DNA of 22,213 nt, taken from DATAMF01 sp964472565. Lineage in GTDB: Bacteria > Chloroflexota > Anaerolineae > Aggregatilineales > Aggregatilineaceae. The notes under the pieces are model-generated. The model saw only the letters and a program-made list of their open reading frames with translations. It was not told the origin of the DNA and searched no databases. This document shows, piece after piece, positions 14,745 through 21,454 of the stretch. Where the stretch lies: contig CAYYNB010000095.1 in the NCBI GenBank assembly GCA_964472565.1, positions 1-22,213 on the forward strand, read 5' to 3'. The position numbers and the translations under genes are program-made. Numbering within the stretch: position 1 is the stretch's first letter; every line of letters starts with the position of its first letter.

Positions 14745-15196
14745 ACAGGGTCTGCCAAATCCAAAACAAGAGCCTCGGTGACACGAATCAAATCGGCGCG
14801 GTGGATGCGCAGGGTATGACAGGGAAGCCCACAGCCGCCGTAGACCACATCCGCCAGCCGGATGTCGATCAGGGTCGGGAGGCCGGGATTGATCAGCGAC
14901 ACGGAGCCGACTTCGGCCCCGGTGATCGCGTAGACCTGCTCCGGGCGGGCCAGCGCGATATTTTTCAGCCCCAACTGCTTTTTGATCTTCTTGCGTGAAA
15001 GGCGCGTCCCGCCGCTGAGAATCGCCGCGAAAAAGCCTTTTTCTGTTTCCAGAATCAGCGTCGGGGCGGTTTCGTCCAGGCGGCCTATACCCTGCTGCAC
15101 GCCATCCTCAGCCGTAACGATGGTTTCAAGATGGGTAAAAATCTCATAGTCCGCGCCGGCTGCATCCAAAAGCTGGCGCAGTGTTAGTTCATTCAT
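14741..15196 (-). CDS. YbaK-like aminoacyl-tRNA deacylase, second subfamily
   Basis: A 151-aa protein of the YbaK/ProX fold: ADYEIFTHLETIVTAEDGVQ, LDETAPTLILETEKGFFAAILSGGTRLSRKKIKKQLG, ALARPEQVYAITGAEVGSVSLI and TLIDIRLADVVYGGCGLPCHTLRI. The order Lys-containing strand, RLSRKKIKKQLG helix and GxxxGSVSLI glycine loop fits the family. Compared with the copy at 2556-3047 it has a different N-terminus and C-terminus, so it is not a recent duplicate. The likely role is hydrolysis of a mischarged aminoacyl-tRNA. The start at 15196 is fixed by an ATGA overlap with the methyltransferase stop; its own ribosome site is weak, in keeping with translational coupling. Confidence 0.75.
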   Translation of the reverse strand: MNELTLRQLLDAAGADYEIFTHLETIVTAEDGVQQGIGRLDETAPTLILETEKGFFAAILSGGTRLSRKKIKKQLGLKNIALARPEQVYAITGAEVGSVSLINPGLPTLIDIRLADVVYGGCGLPCHTLRIHRADLIRVTEALVLDLADPV

Positions 15197-16059
15197 ACTT
15201 TTTGTACTGCCAGTCCAATCCATTCGGAATACGGGGTGTAGGTTGTGCCGGTGAGATCGCTCCAGGTGTCGCGGACCACAAAACCCTGGTGTTCCAGAAT
15301 GGGAAGCAGAGATTCCAGGGTGTAATTCTGGAACCAGTTACGATAGACGCTGAAAGTGCCATCTTCTTCGATCACAATATACTGGTCCACCACCACATCC
15401 TCATCAGGATAATCAAACTGGCGTTCCAGCACAAGATGGTTGCCGGGTTTCCAGAAGCCCGATTCGGCGGCATACCAGCCGGTGCGAAGCTGAGAACGCA
15501 GGCGGACATACCGCGTGGTCACGTCAAAAATGAAAAAGCCGCCTGGTTTGAGTGCGCGGTAAATGTTACGCAGCAAAATATCGCGCTTGTCGGGCGGGGA
15601 TACACAAAAATCGCCGTAGATGAGAAAAGCAGCATCAAACTCGGCGGGGCGATCCAGGGTGAGATAATCCTGATCGTTGTATTCGATGGCTAAATTCTGC
15701 GCAGCGGCATACTGTTTGGCATAGGCAATCGAGCGGCTGGAATAGTCGATCCCGGTGACGCGCAAACCCGCCTGTGCCAGGCGCACGCAGTACAACCCAG
15801 GGCCGCAGCCGAGATCGATCACTTTGTCGCCGGGTTTGAGCTTGAGATAATCCAGCAGCCAGTTTACGGTGCGGTCGATGGCCTGGGGTGCGCGGCTGGC
15901 GGCATCGGTTTTGGCGTCGAGATGAGCGGCCAGCATTTGCTCAGAAATATGCTTATCGTTCCAGAATAGTTCTTCGCCCGGTTCAAAAAGCGGCGGCTTA
16001 TGGCTGAGCTGCATCAGCAGATCGAGCCGCAGGTGATTATCGGCGATAAATTGAGTCAT
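15193..16059 (-). CDS. Class I SAM-dependent methyltransferase
   Basis: A 288-aa cytosolic protein. Residues 1-75 form a family-specific N-terminal extension (MTQFIADNHLRLDLLMQLSH, FEPGEELFWNDKHISEQMLA). Then comes the Rossmann core: motif I KVIDLGCGPGLYCVRLAQAG, motif II VTGIDYSSRSIAYAKQ, IEYNDQDYLTLD, and FDAAFLIYGDFCV as motif IV. LLRNIYRALKPGGFFIFDV is the post-motif. The substrate is unknown; the aromatic-rich C-terminal part (VYRNWFQNYTLESLLPILE) resembles small-molecule methyltransferases. AGGGG 6 nt before the ATG supports the start at 16059. First gene of the operon with the YbaK-like and glycosylase genes. Confidence 0.87.
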   Translation of the reverse strand: MTQFIADNHLRLDLLMQLSHKPPLFEPGEELFWNDKHISEQMLAAHLDAKTDAASRAPQAIDRTVNWLLDYLKLKPGDKVIDLGCGPGLYCVRLAQAGLRVTGIDYSSRSIAYAKQYAAAQNLAIEYNDQDYLTLDRPAEFDAAFLIYGDFCVSPPDKRDILLRNIYRALKPGGFFIFDVTTRYVRLRSQLRTGWYAAESGFWKPGNHLVLERQFDYPDEDVVVDQYIVIEEDGTFSVYRNWFQNYTLESLLPILEHQGFVVRDTWSDLTGTTYTPYSEWIGLAVQKV

Positions 16060-16078
16060 AGTTTTCCCCTCTGGCAAG

Positions 16079-16138
16079 AACGCAGTGCGTTACTAGTGTA
16101 CCGTCAGGTACCCGCAAATAAAAATTATGATGTATAGT
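16079..16138. promoter_or_regulatory. Divergent promoter region with two palindromes
   Basis: The 105-bp spacer between the methyltransferase and the YaeQ-like gene contains AACGCAGTGCGTT (16079-16091, perfect 6-bp arms) and GTACC-GTCA-GGTAC (16098-16111). A -10 like TATAGT (16133-16138) serves the plus strand, 26 bp before the ATG at 16165. No good -35 is visible. The palindromes are candidate repressor sites. Confidence 0.35.
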
Positions 16139-16164
16139 AGGGATAGAAAGGCGGGGAAATAAAG

Positions 16165-16704
16165 ATGGGTACTGATTTAATACTGCCGCACAAGTGGATG
16201 CTGCGGGCTTACGATAAAAAAGTGGTCTTTCTCAAAGGTTTTAGTGAACGTCCTGAGCATGTAATTATGAAAGCGCTGCTGTGGGCGTTGTATCTGCCAG
16301 CCTACCCGAATTTGACCGTCGAGGTGGGCGTAGGGGATCGTTATAAGCCGGATGTCGTCGCGCTGGATGACGAGGGCAAGCCGGTGCTGTGGGCCGAAGC
16401 AGGGCAAGTCGGGGTGGAAAAAATCCGGTCATTGGTGCGGCGCTATCGTTCGACGCACTTTGTGATCGCCAAGTGGGCGATCCGGCTGGACCCGCTGATC
16501 GCACTGGTAGGCGATGCGCTGGACAGCACCGCCCATCGCGCGCCGTTTGATCTGATTAATTTTGCAGGTGACAGCGCCCAACGGTTTATCGATGCCGAGG
16601 GGAACGTACAGGTCCGGCTGGACGATGTAGATTGGGTCCGGTTCAACGAAGGCGGGTCGGCGGTGCGGTATACGCCAGTGCCGCCGCACGAGAGTAAGCG
16701 ATAG
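16165..16704 (+). CDS. YaeQ-family protein (PD-(D/E)XK nuclease-like fold)
   Basis: A 179-aa protein. The central pattern VEVGVGDRYKPDVVALDDEGKP, then LWAEAGQVGVEKIRSLVRRY matches the YaeQ family, in which 'PDLW....G...LWIEVGQ...K' carries restriction-nuclease-fold residues. Candidates here are Asp63, Glu78, Gln81 and Lys86. The helix VIMKALLWALYLPAYP before it also fits. YaeQ proteins have the nuclease fold but no proven substrate. GGCGGGGAAATAAAG lies just before the ATG. Two tiny membrane-protein genes follow at 14 bp and with 1-nt overlap, suggesting one operon. Confidence 0.75.
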   Translation: MGTDLILPHKWMLRAYDKKVVFLKGFSERPEHVIMKALLWALYLPAYPNLTVEVGVGDRYKPDVVALDDEGKPVLWAEAGQVGVEKIRSLVRRYRSTHFVIAKWAIRLDPLIALVGDALDSTAHRAPFDLINFAGDSAQRFIDAEGNVQVRLDDVDWVRFNEGGSAVRYTPVPPHESKR

Positions 16705-16718
16705 AAGGGGGTGCCTAG

Positions 16719-16877
16719 ATGGGTAACGGAAATGGATCGCACGGCCTCGCGCTGGAAGAAGATGATGATCTGGAGGTTCCTACCAACAAGCTGCCGGTGA
16801 TCTTGTTGGTGGTTGCCCTGCTCCTGTTGGCGCTTTATGTCTGGCAGCAGAGCGCCAAAAAACAGGACAGCGAATAA
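16719..16877 (+). CDS. 52-aa single-pass membrane protein
   Basis: Starts MGNGNGSHGLALEEDDDLEV with an acidic N-terminus, then one hydrophobic helix (about residues 25-43, VILLVVALLLLALYVW) and a short charged tail QQSAKKQDSE. GAAGGGGG lies 9 nt upstream. The stop overlaps the next ATG by one base (TAATG), so translation is coupled. Function unknown; it could be a subunit or anchor for a neighbouring product. Confidence 0.65.
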   Translation: MGNGNGSHGLALEEDDDLEVPTNKLPVILLVVALLLLALYVWQQSAKKQDSE

Positions 16878-17065
16878 TGGCCGATTCGGACTGGATTGGC
16901 AACCGGCTGACAGCCAAAGATAACAGCGGCGTGGTCACGCAGGATACCGTAGGCGTGACCTTTATCGGGATTATCGCGCTGATGCTGCTAGTCCTGCTGA
17001 TGCGCGAGCGGAAGTTTAACCGTGAATTGATCAAGCGGCTGGTTGACGCGCGGCAGCCCCAATAG
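16877..17065 (+). CDS. 62-aa single-pass membrane protein
   Basis: Polar N-terminus (MADSDWIGNRLTAKDNSGVV), one hydrophobic helix at about 26-42 (VGVTFIGIIALMLLVLLM), then a basic amphipathic tail RERKFNRELIKRLVDARQPQ. The basic C-terminal side of the helix predicts that the tail is cytosolic. Coupled by a TAATG overlap to the 52-aa gene; both genes together follow the YaeQ-like gene. Unrecognised family. Confidence 0.65.
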   Translation: MADSDWIGNRLTAKDNSGVVTQDTVGVTFIGIIALMLLVLLMRERKFNRELIKRLVDARQPQ

Positions 17066-17089
17066 GCCAACCCTGCGCGGCTTGAATTT

Positions 17090-18181
17090 CTACGGGACCA
17101 CGTCCAGCGAGGCGATCAGGCGGTCCGTGTCGGCTTCGCGGTACACGCTGTCGGAGATCGTGAGAATCCACAGCGTGTACCGGTTTTCGGCTTCGATAGG
17201 AACGGCCAGCCGAATCTCATGGACGGCAGCGGGCGGGGTGATGCCGGGGAGCACGCCGGACGCGGCACTGGTCAGGCGGCGGTGGAACACCAGGGCGCAG
17301 TCGTCGCGGCCCTCGCGCTGGGCGATCAGTGAGCGTACGATTTCGGCCCCGGTGGGCAGCGGTTCGGCTTCCAGTTCCGACTGAAGAAGCTGCAACCGTT
17401 CGCAGGTATTCAAATCCTGATCGTTTTTGGGCAGCGGTTGAATTTCGAGCAGGGCGAGCGTCGAAACCATCCCCGCATCGTCTAACGTATCATGATCCGT
17501 TTCGACGATGGCGACGGGTTTAGGGCGAAGTTCGCCGTAAACCGGGTTACGCACCGTGTTACTGTACGAGGCTTCGATCTCAGTCCAGACCGATTCGGAG
17601 CCGGGGAAGGCCTGCTCCAACTCGCCGCGCGTATCGATCCAGGTCTGGCTGTCGGTATCGGCGGGCAGCCACGACGAGGGCACTTCCACGTAAAAACGAT
17701 GCGCCAGACTCCCCTCCCCAACGGTAAATTCCACCGAGTGAACCACTTCATCTCTAGTCGAGAGGCGGTCCAGCGCATCTTCGGCCACACCAGACACGAT
17801 CAGCGCGACGACTGCGCCCGCGCCGAGCAGCAAAAATAACAGGAGCAGAATAAACCGCCGCCTGCCGCGAGATCGCGGTGGGGTCTGCGTACCTATCCCC
17901 GGCATCCCGCGCGGCATGGTCTGGTTCATCTCGCCCAGCCGCATCAGGTCGTTTTGCATGCGCTGGGCCACCGGATGACGCGGATCAGTGCGAAGCGCCT
18001 GTTCCACACACAGCCGGTATTCTTCCAGATCATCGCTGGCCGCTGCCAGCCAGAGCCAGCCCTCCGCGTTCAGCGGTTCGGTGCGGGCGGCCTGCCGGAG
18101 ATAGACCAGCGCTTCGGGCTTGCGTCCGGCCTGGGCGAGCGAGATTCCCTGAGCGAGATTAGGCGGCGGTTGGTTGTACAT
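17090..18181 (-). CDS. TPR-repeat single-pass membrane protein, paralogue 2
   Basis: A 363-aa protein with the layout of the 950-2020 gene. TPR region 8-80 (AQGISLAQAGRKPEALVYLR; LNAEGWLWLAAAS; LCVEQALRTDPRHPVAQRM), a Met/Pro/Gly linker, the basic stretch RSRGRRRF at 103-110, and a transmembrane helix at 110-131. Then an outer domain of about 230 residues follows. The outer domains share the pattern [V/I]-[E/K]-VP-x-SW-[L/F]-P, an 'IIET/IVET' strand and a terminal '-S[L/V]-[D/E]-[V/I]' end. ATG at 18181 with CAGGGA upstream. It lies 25 bp after the M23 peptidase stop, so they form an operon; function unknown. Confidence 0.85.
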   Translation of the reverse strand: MYNQPPPNLAQGISLAQAGRKPEALVYLRQAARTEPLNAEGWLWLAAASDDLEEYRLCVEQALRTDPRHPVAQRMQNDLMRLGEMNQTMPRGMPGIGTQTPPRSRGRRRFILLLLFLLLGAGAVVALIVSGVAEDALDRLSTRDEVVHSVEFTVGEGSLAHRFYVEVPSSWLPADTDSQTWIDTRGELEQAFPGSESVWTEIEASYSNTVRNPVYGELRPKPVAIVETDHDTLDDAGMVSTLALLEIQPLPKNDQDLNTCERLQLLQSELEAEPLPTGAEIVRSLIAQREGRDDCALVFHRRLTSAASGVLPGITPPAAVHEIRLAVPIEAENRYTLWILTISDSVYREADTDRLIASLDVVP

Positions 18182-18206
18182 AGCATCCCTGATTCGTACG
18201 CGATCC

Positions 18207-19427
18207 CTATTCCTGATAGGGCGCGAACGTCTGCACCCATTTCAGCATGTTATCTAGATCGTACACGCCTTCGGGCCACATTGCCTGACGGGTAGGCGAG
18301 TATTGCCATACGCGCGGCGCAGGGGGTTCGTAGGCAAACGCCCCCAGACTGAAAAAGCCTAGCCGTCCAAAGGGCTGTCCAGTCTGCGGATAGGGCGGCG
18401 TGCTGCTGTGCGCCGCTAAGCGCGCCTGCCACGCGATCAGACGCGGCGAGAAAAACAGCAGCGGGTTAAACGGGGTGCGGCTGCCTAATTCGCGCTCCCC
18501 GGTGGTCACAAGATGCGTTTCCAGGTGAAGATGGGCGTTGTTGTGCTGGATGCCAAGCGTGCCATCGTCACGGGTGTAGACCGGCCAGCCGGACGTGCCG
18601 ATAATATCCCCGGCGCGCACTTCGTCGCCCACGCGGACGATCTCGCTGGTCGGGTCGCCGGTCAGATGTCCGTAGGCCACGATGAGATTGGACAACACGC
18701 GCGATCCGTCCGGCTTGCGGACGGTGTCGGGCAGATAGGGGCGCAGAGCCAGCGAGCGCTCCGCCGAATTGCCGAGGAAGCGGAAATTGACGATTACCCC
18801 ATCCGACACGGCGATCAGCGGCGAGCCTTCGGGCACGATGTAATCCACGCCGTTATGCAGACCGCGCGTATGGGTATAGTACAGTTCCCAGTTGTGGAAG
18901 GCGAAAGTGTCGGGGCCGAAGCCGTTAAATTCCATCTGCTCGATGCCCGACGGCGGCACAGTATGAACCGGGAGATACTCGAACAGATCAGGCAAGCCGA
19001 GCCGTTCCCGAATCTGCCAGAACTGGATCACCAGCGGCGGGATGGTCTGGCGGGTGAGCGTATCTTCCAGCTTGCGCAGCGCTTCCCCGGTCAGGCGTTC
19101 GGCCTGGGCGAGTTTGTCGGCGTCAGTGCCGCGCACGCGTAACATATCGCGCAGCAGGGCGCGGCGAAATTCGAGCACATCCGCCGCTTCATACCACGCC
19201 TCCACCACCTGATTGTAGGCCGCTGAGCGCGAAAAATCGGTATATTCGCCCGCCAGCCACCCGATCTGCTGTGTGGAGCGAGGTGTGGGCGTACTGAGCC
19301 AGGAATATTCGTCACGCCAGAGCAGACCGGTGACGGGTTGTTGGGTATTTTCGCGCAGACCCATGATCCGTTCCGCGTCTTTATCCGGCGCGGCCCGCAC
19401 ATTCACGCCGCCCGCGCGCACCGTCAC
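18207..19427 (-). CDS. SH3-domain and M23 (LytM-type) peptidase, N-terminus uncertain
   Basis: Zn-dependent cell-wall endopeptidase of family M23. The N-terminus is an SH3-type cell-wall-binding domain (VRAGGVNVRAAPDKDAERI, about 3-65), then a helical linker. The M23 domain spans about 190-325: GLHNGVDY (His191, Asp195), VAYGHL (His254) and NNAHLHLETH (His299, His301), the Zn and catalytic residues. The 406-aa ORF starts at a GTG that cuts into the first SH3 strand, and has no signal peptide or clear ribosome site. The frame stays open upstream for 48 sense codons, reading as a plausible Thr/Pro linker, back to the TGA of the upstream signal-peptide gene. There is no ATG, GTG or TTG in that stretch. 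The domain is probably the C-terminal part of a split protein. Confidence 0.75.
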   Translation of the reverse strand: MTVRAGGVNVRAAPDKDAERIMGLRENTQQPVTGLLWRDEYSWLSTPTPRSTQQIGWLAGEYTDFSRSAAYNQVVEAWYEAADVLEFRRALLRDMLRVRGTDADKLAQAERLTGEALRKLEDTLTRQTIPPLVIQFWQIRERLGLPDLFEYLPVHTVPPSGIEQMEFNGFGPDTFAFHNWELYYTHTRGLHNGVDYIVPEGSPLIAVSDGVIVNFRFLGNSAERSLALRPYLPDTVRKPDGSRVLSNLIVAYGHLTGDPTSEIVRVGDEVRAGDIIGTSGWPVYTRDDGTLGIQHNNAHLHLETHLVTTGERELGSRTPFNPLLFFSPRLIAWQARLAAHSSTPPYPQTGQPFGRLGFFSLGAFAYEPPAPRVWQYSPTRQAMWPEGVYDLDNMLKWVQTFAPYQE

Positions 19428-19574
19428 GGTGACTTTGGACAGCGGCAGATAGCCGGTGGGATACGGGGTAGACGGTTCGGCGGCGGCTGTTTTCGTCGCC
19501 GGGAGTCCTTCCGCCAGACTGACAAACGTGCTGAGCGCTTCGTGCGGCGGCTTCGACTCCTCGCCCTCTCTTCA
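19428..19574 (-). other. In-frame junction: TGA stop plus 48 startless sense codons
   Basis: The TGA at 19574-19572 ends the upstream gene and is in the same frame as the peptidase (147 nt, exactly 49 codons to the GTG at 19427). The 48 codons after it contain no ATG, GTG, TTG or ATH start; only CTG occurs as a rare possibility. The translated segment (REGEESKPPH... ending TPYPTGYLPLSKVT) looks like a natural linker into the SH3 strand. GAGGAG lies just after the stop, but no start follows it at usual spacing. Confidence 0.7.
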
Positions 19575-20459
19575 AGTCGGCGGCTGGATCAGGTTTTGGG
19601 CGGTTTCCGTGGCCTGATCCTTGAGCTTTTCGGCCTGATCGCGTAACGCTTCCTGCACGGCGAGCGTGGTCAGCGCTTTGACCTGTTCCAGATCGACGGT
19701 ATCGCTGCCCCCGGCGGCGCGGCCCAGCAGCCCTTTGCCTTGAATCAACAGGCCGATCACCTGATGCACCCATTCGGTGCCGAGGCCCATCAACACGCCC
19801 GCCATCACAATATCAAATTTATCAAAAAGGTCCGCATCCACTGAGACGCCCAACGGCTGGAACAGACGCAGATCAGCGCTGAAGCCGAGGATGACACCGA
19901 GCAGCATACTGATCCAGCCCGCCGCCATCTTTTTACGCAGAATATACACTTTGGAATCCATCGCCGTTTTGACCGAGTCCTGCGCTTCGGCAAACAAACG
20001 CTGGGCATCAATCAGCCGCGCTTCGAGCAGTTCCAGCGGCCAGTGTTCCATGTCGGGACTATCCGCATCGGTGGACTGGGGGGCGGCGGCCTGCATCTGG
20101 CGCGTCAGTACGGCAGTGCGCAGCTTGTTGAGATTCTTCCAGGCCGTTTTGAGATCGACCTGAACCAACCCGGTCACGCGCGAGGCGATGCCGTGCAAAT
20201 AGTGGGTCGCATCCAGGACCGCGCGCTCGGCCCAGTTGAACAGAAATTCAATGGTCCGCTCGATCAACGCCGCGCCCACCAGCAGCGGCGTTAATTTGAC
20301 CGCAATATCATCTAAATCCTGGGGAGCGGAGTCGCTCTGGACTTCACCTTGAGGCGACAGGGTATCGCCGCCGTCCTGAGCCAGGGCTGGAGCCACAATC
20401 AGCAAAGCAAGGAGCAGCCAGACCGCCAACACACACAAACGCACTATCCGGTGTTTCAT
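19572..20459 (-). CDS. Signal-peptide multi-helix membrane protein upstream of the M23 domain
   Basis: A 295-aa protein. MKHRIVRLCVLAVWLLLALL with APALAQ after it is a signal peptide (cleavage near 27-28). Hydrophobic segments follow at about 56-75 (mixed, with Glu/Arg), 179-197 (AAGWISMLLGVILGFSADL) and 215-240 (FDIVMAGVLMGLGTEWVHQVIGLLI). Residues 100-175 are a charged helical region. The C-terminal 30 residues are a Lys/Glu/Gln-rich helix ending NLIQPPT. Start at 20459 rather than a GTG two codons upstream, because GGAGG lies 7 nt before it. It has a good promoter at 20493-20521. The stop is a TGA in frame with the M23 peptidase downstream. Family not recognised. Confidence 0.75.
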   Translation of the reverse strand: MKHRIVRLCVLAVWLLLALLIVAPALAQDGGDTLSPQGEVQSDSAPQDLDDIAVKLTPLLVGAALIERTIEFLFNWAERAVLDATHYLHGIASRVTGLVQVDLKTAWKNLNKLRTAVLTRQMQAAAPQSTDADSPDMEHWPLELLEARLIDAQRLFAEAQDSVKTAMDSKVYILRKKMAAGWISMLLGVILGFSADLRLFQPLGVSVDADLFDKFDIVMAGVLMGLGTEWVHQVIGLLIQGKGLLGRAAGGSDTVDLEQVKALTTLAVQEALRDQAEKLKDQATETAQNLIQPPT

Positions 20460-20492
20460 CGACACACCTCCACACGTTGAATGATCAGGGCT

Positions 20493-20521
20493 AGTATAGT
20501 ACGATCCGTGTGAGGCGTAAA
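20493..20521 (-). promoter_or_regulatory. sigma70-like promoter of the 20459 gene
   Basis: On the minus strand -35 TTTACG (20516-20521), 17-nt spacer, -10 TATACT (20493-20498). Transcription would start near 20487, 28 nt before the start codon. Drives the membrane protein, M23 and TPR genes. Confidence 0.55.
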
Positions 20522-20562
20522 ATGAGATGCTTGTGATTTTGAGAACGCACCAGTTGAAATTG

Positions 20563-20626
20563 TTACAATAACTGTAATATCAAATTTTATTGATATGTTG
20601 ACAGGAAGGGAGCGGCGTTGTAAAGT
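20563..20626 (+). promoter_or_regulatory. Promoter and operator-like repeats of the 47-aa gene
   Basis: -35 TTGACA (20598-20603, perfect), 17-nt spacer, -10 TAAAGT (20621-20626). Directly upstream of the -35 lies a perfect inverted repeat ATATCAA-N6-TTGATAT (20577-20596). Before that is TTACA-N5-TGTAA (20563-20577). The two overlap at one base and look like binding sites for a dimeric regulator. Confidence 0.55.
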
Positions 20627-20660
20627 TTAAATAGAACACAATAGCAGTTGGAGGTGGCGT

Positions 20661-20804
20661 ATGGGAGGCGATGTATTTAGCGGTGAAAGCCTGTTCTGGC
20701 TGATTCATATCTTCTTTGGCATTGCAGTGCCGTTTATGATTTACTGGGCATGCTGCCGTGAAGATACCGGCGAGCAACCCGAGTCACATTCCAAACCCCA
20801 ATAG
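20661..20804 (+). CDS. 47-aa membrane protein with vicinal cysteines
   Basis: Begins MGGDVFSGES, then one hydrophobic helix (about 11-30, LFWLIHIFFGIAVPFMIYWA), followed by CCRE and a polar tail DTGEQPESHSKPQ. GGAGG lies 6 nt before the ATG, a promoter is at 20598-20626 and a terminator follows at 20817, so it is a complete monocistronic unit. The Cys-Cys pair just after the helix could be lipidated or bind a metal or a thiol. Function unknown. Confidence 0.65.
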   Translation: MGGDVFSGESLFWLIHIFFGIAVPFMIYWACCREDTGEQPESHSKPQ

Positions 20805-20816
20805 CAACTCTGCCCA

Positions 20817-20846
20817 CAGGCACCCCCAGCGGTGCCTGTTTTTTTT
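20817..20846 (+). terminator. Rho-independent terminator after the 47-aa gene
   Basis: Perfect 8-bp stem CAGGCACC / GGTGCCTG (20817-20824 and 20831-20838), 6-nt loop and eight T residues. It lies 13 bp after the stop at 20804. Confidence 0.9.
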
Positions 20847-20874
20847 CTCATTTTTGCTACACAGAAACATCGAC

Positions 20875-20880
20875 TATACT
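20875..20880 (+). promoter_or_regulatory. -10 box of the four-TM protein operon
   Basis: TATACT, 37 bp before the ATG at 20917, with only a weak -35. The strong upstream terminator implies that a separate promoter is needed here. Confidence 0.4.
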
Positions 20881-20916
20881 TGGCAAAAACGCTTCGGTTG
20901 CGAGGAGAAAAATAAT

Positions 20917-21444
20917 ATGAGATTGAGTCCAAACCCTATCGCGCTGGGGTTGGTTTTGTTTGGCGCTATCGCGGTCATTGCCGGGATGTTTCTGCCCGCC
21001 TATACGTGTGAAGAAACGGACAGCGGCGGCTGGGGCTACTGCGAAGAAGAGTCGGGTCGCCTGTTTCAGGATGACGTCTTTGATGAAAGCACCTCGGTTG
21101 GCCTCTTAGCCAATGTCGCTGAAATTACGATGATCGCGCTGGCGGTGCTGGCGATCTTCGGGGCGCTGACCCGCAGCGGGTTAACCCCATTAAGCCTGGC
21201 CCTGCTCGGTTTTATCGTCTTTGAAGGCTTTTTGTTGTGGAGCGATATTGACGACACCAACGATTATGCCGATGGCATCAAGCTGGCTTTCGGATGGGCC
21301 TGGCTGCTGCTGGGCAGCGGCACACTGCTGATTCTGATCGGCGCGGTGGCGAATCTGATCCCCGGCGCGCGCAGACCGTCCTATCCGCCGTCGAGTTATT
21401 ACGGGCAGCCGCAACAGCCGCCAAGCTATACACCCTGGTCATAA
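20917..21444 (+). CDS. Four-TM membrane protein with short Pro/Gln/Tyr tail
   Basis: A 175-aa protein of unknown function. Helices at about 8-28, 63-83, 88-107 and 125-146. A Cys-containing acidic loop between the first two (CEETDSGGWGYCEEESG; two cysteines 12 residues apart) is probably outside and possibly disulphide bonded. The tail ends RRPSYPPSSYYGQPQQPPSY. Start at 20917 has GAGGAG 9 nt upstream; the ORF extends 53 codons upstream through the terminator, which is not coding. The gene at 21455, 10 bp downstream, has a similar plan, so they are probable paralogues in one operon. Confidence 0.8.
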   Translation: MRLSPNPIALGLVLFGAIAVIAGMFLPAYTCEETDSGGWGYCEEESGRLFQDDVFDESTSVGLLANVAEITMIALAVLAIFGALTRSGLTPLSLALLGFIVFEGFLLWSDIDDTNDYADGIKLAFGWAWLLLGSGTLLILIGAVANLIPGARRPSYPPSSYYGQPQQPPSYTPWS

Positions 21445-21454
21445 GGAGGAAGTC

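Noticed and set aside
19572..19574. Genome-wide reassignment of UGA to Trp
   Set aside because: UGA is a plausible normal stop for other genes here, such as those ending at 15193, 14741 and 8871, and Trp is encoded by UGG throughout.
19381..19773. Minus-strand frame of 130 codons across the TGA junction
   Set aside because: Arg/Gly-rich low-quality translation in another frame; does not join the peptidase frame.
20758..20916. N-terminal extension of the first four-TM protein
   Set aside because: It overlaps the 47-aa gene and a strong terminator; the ATG at 20917 has GAGGAG.
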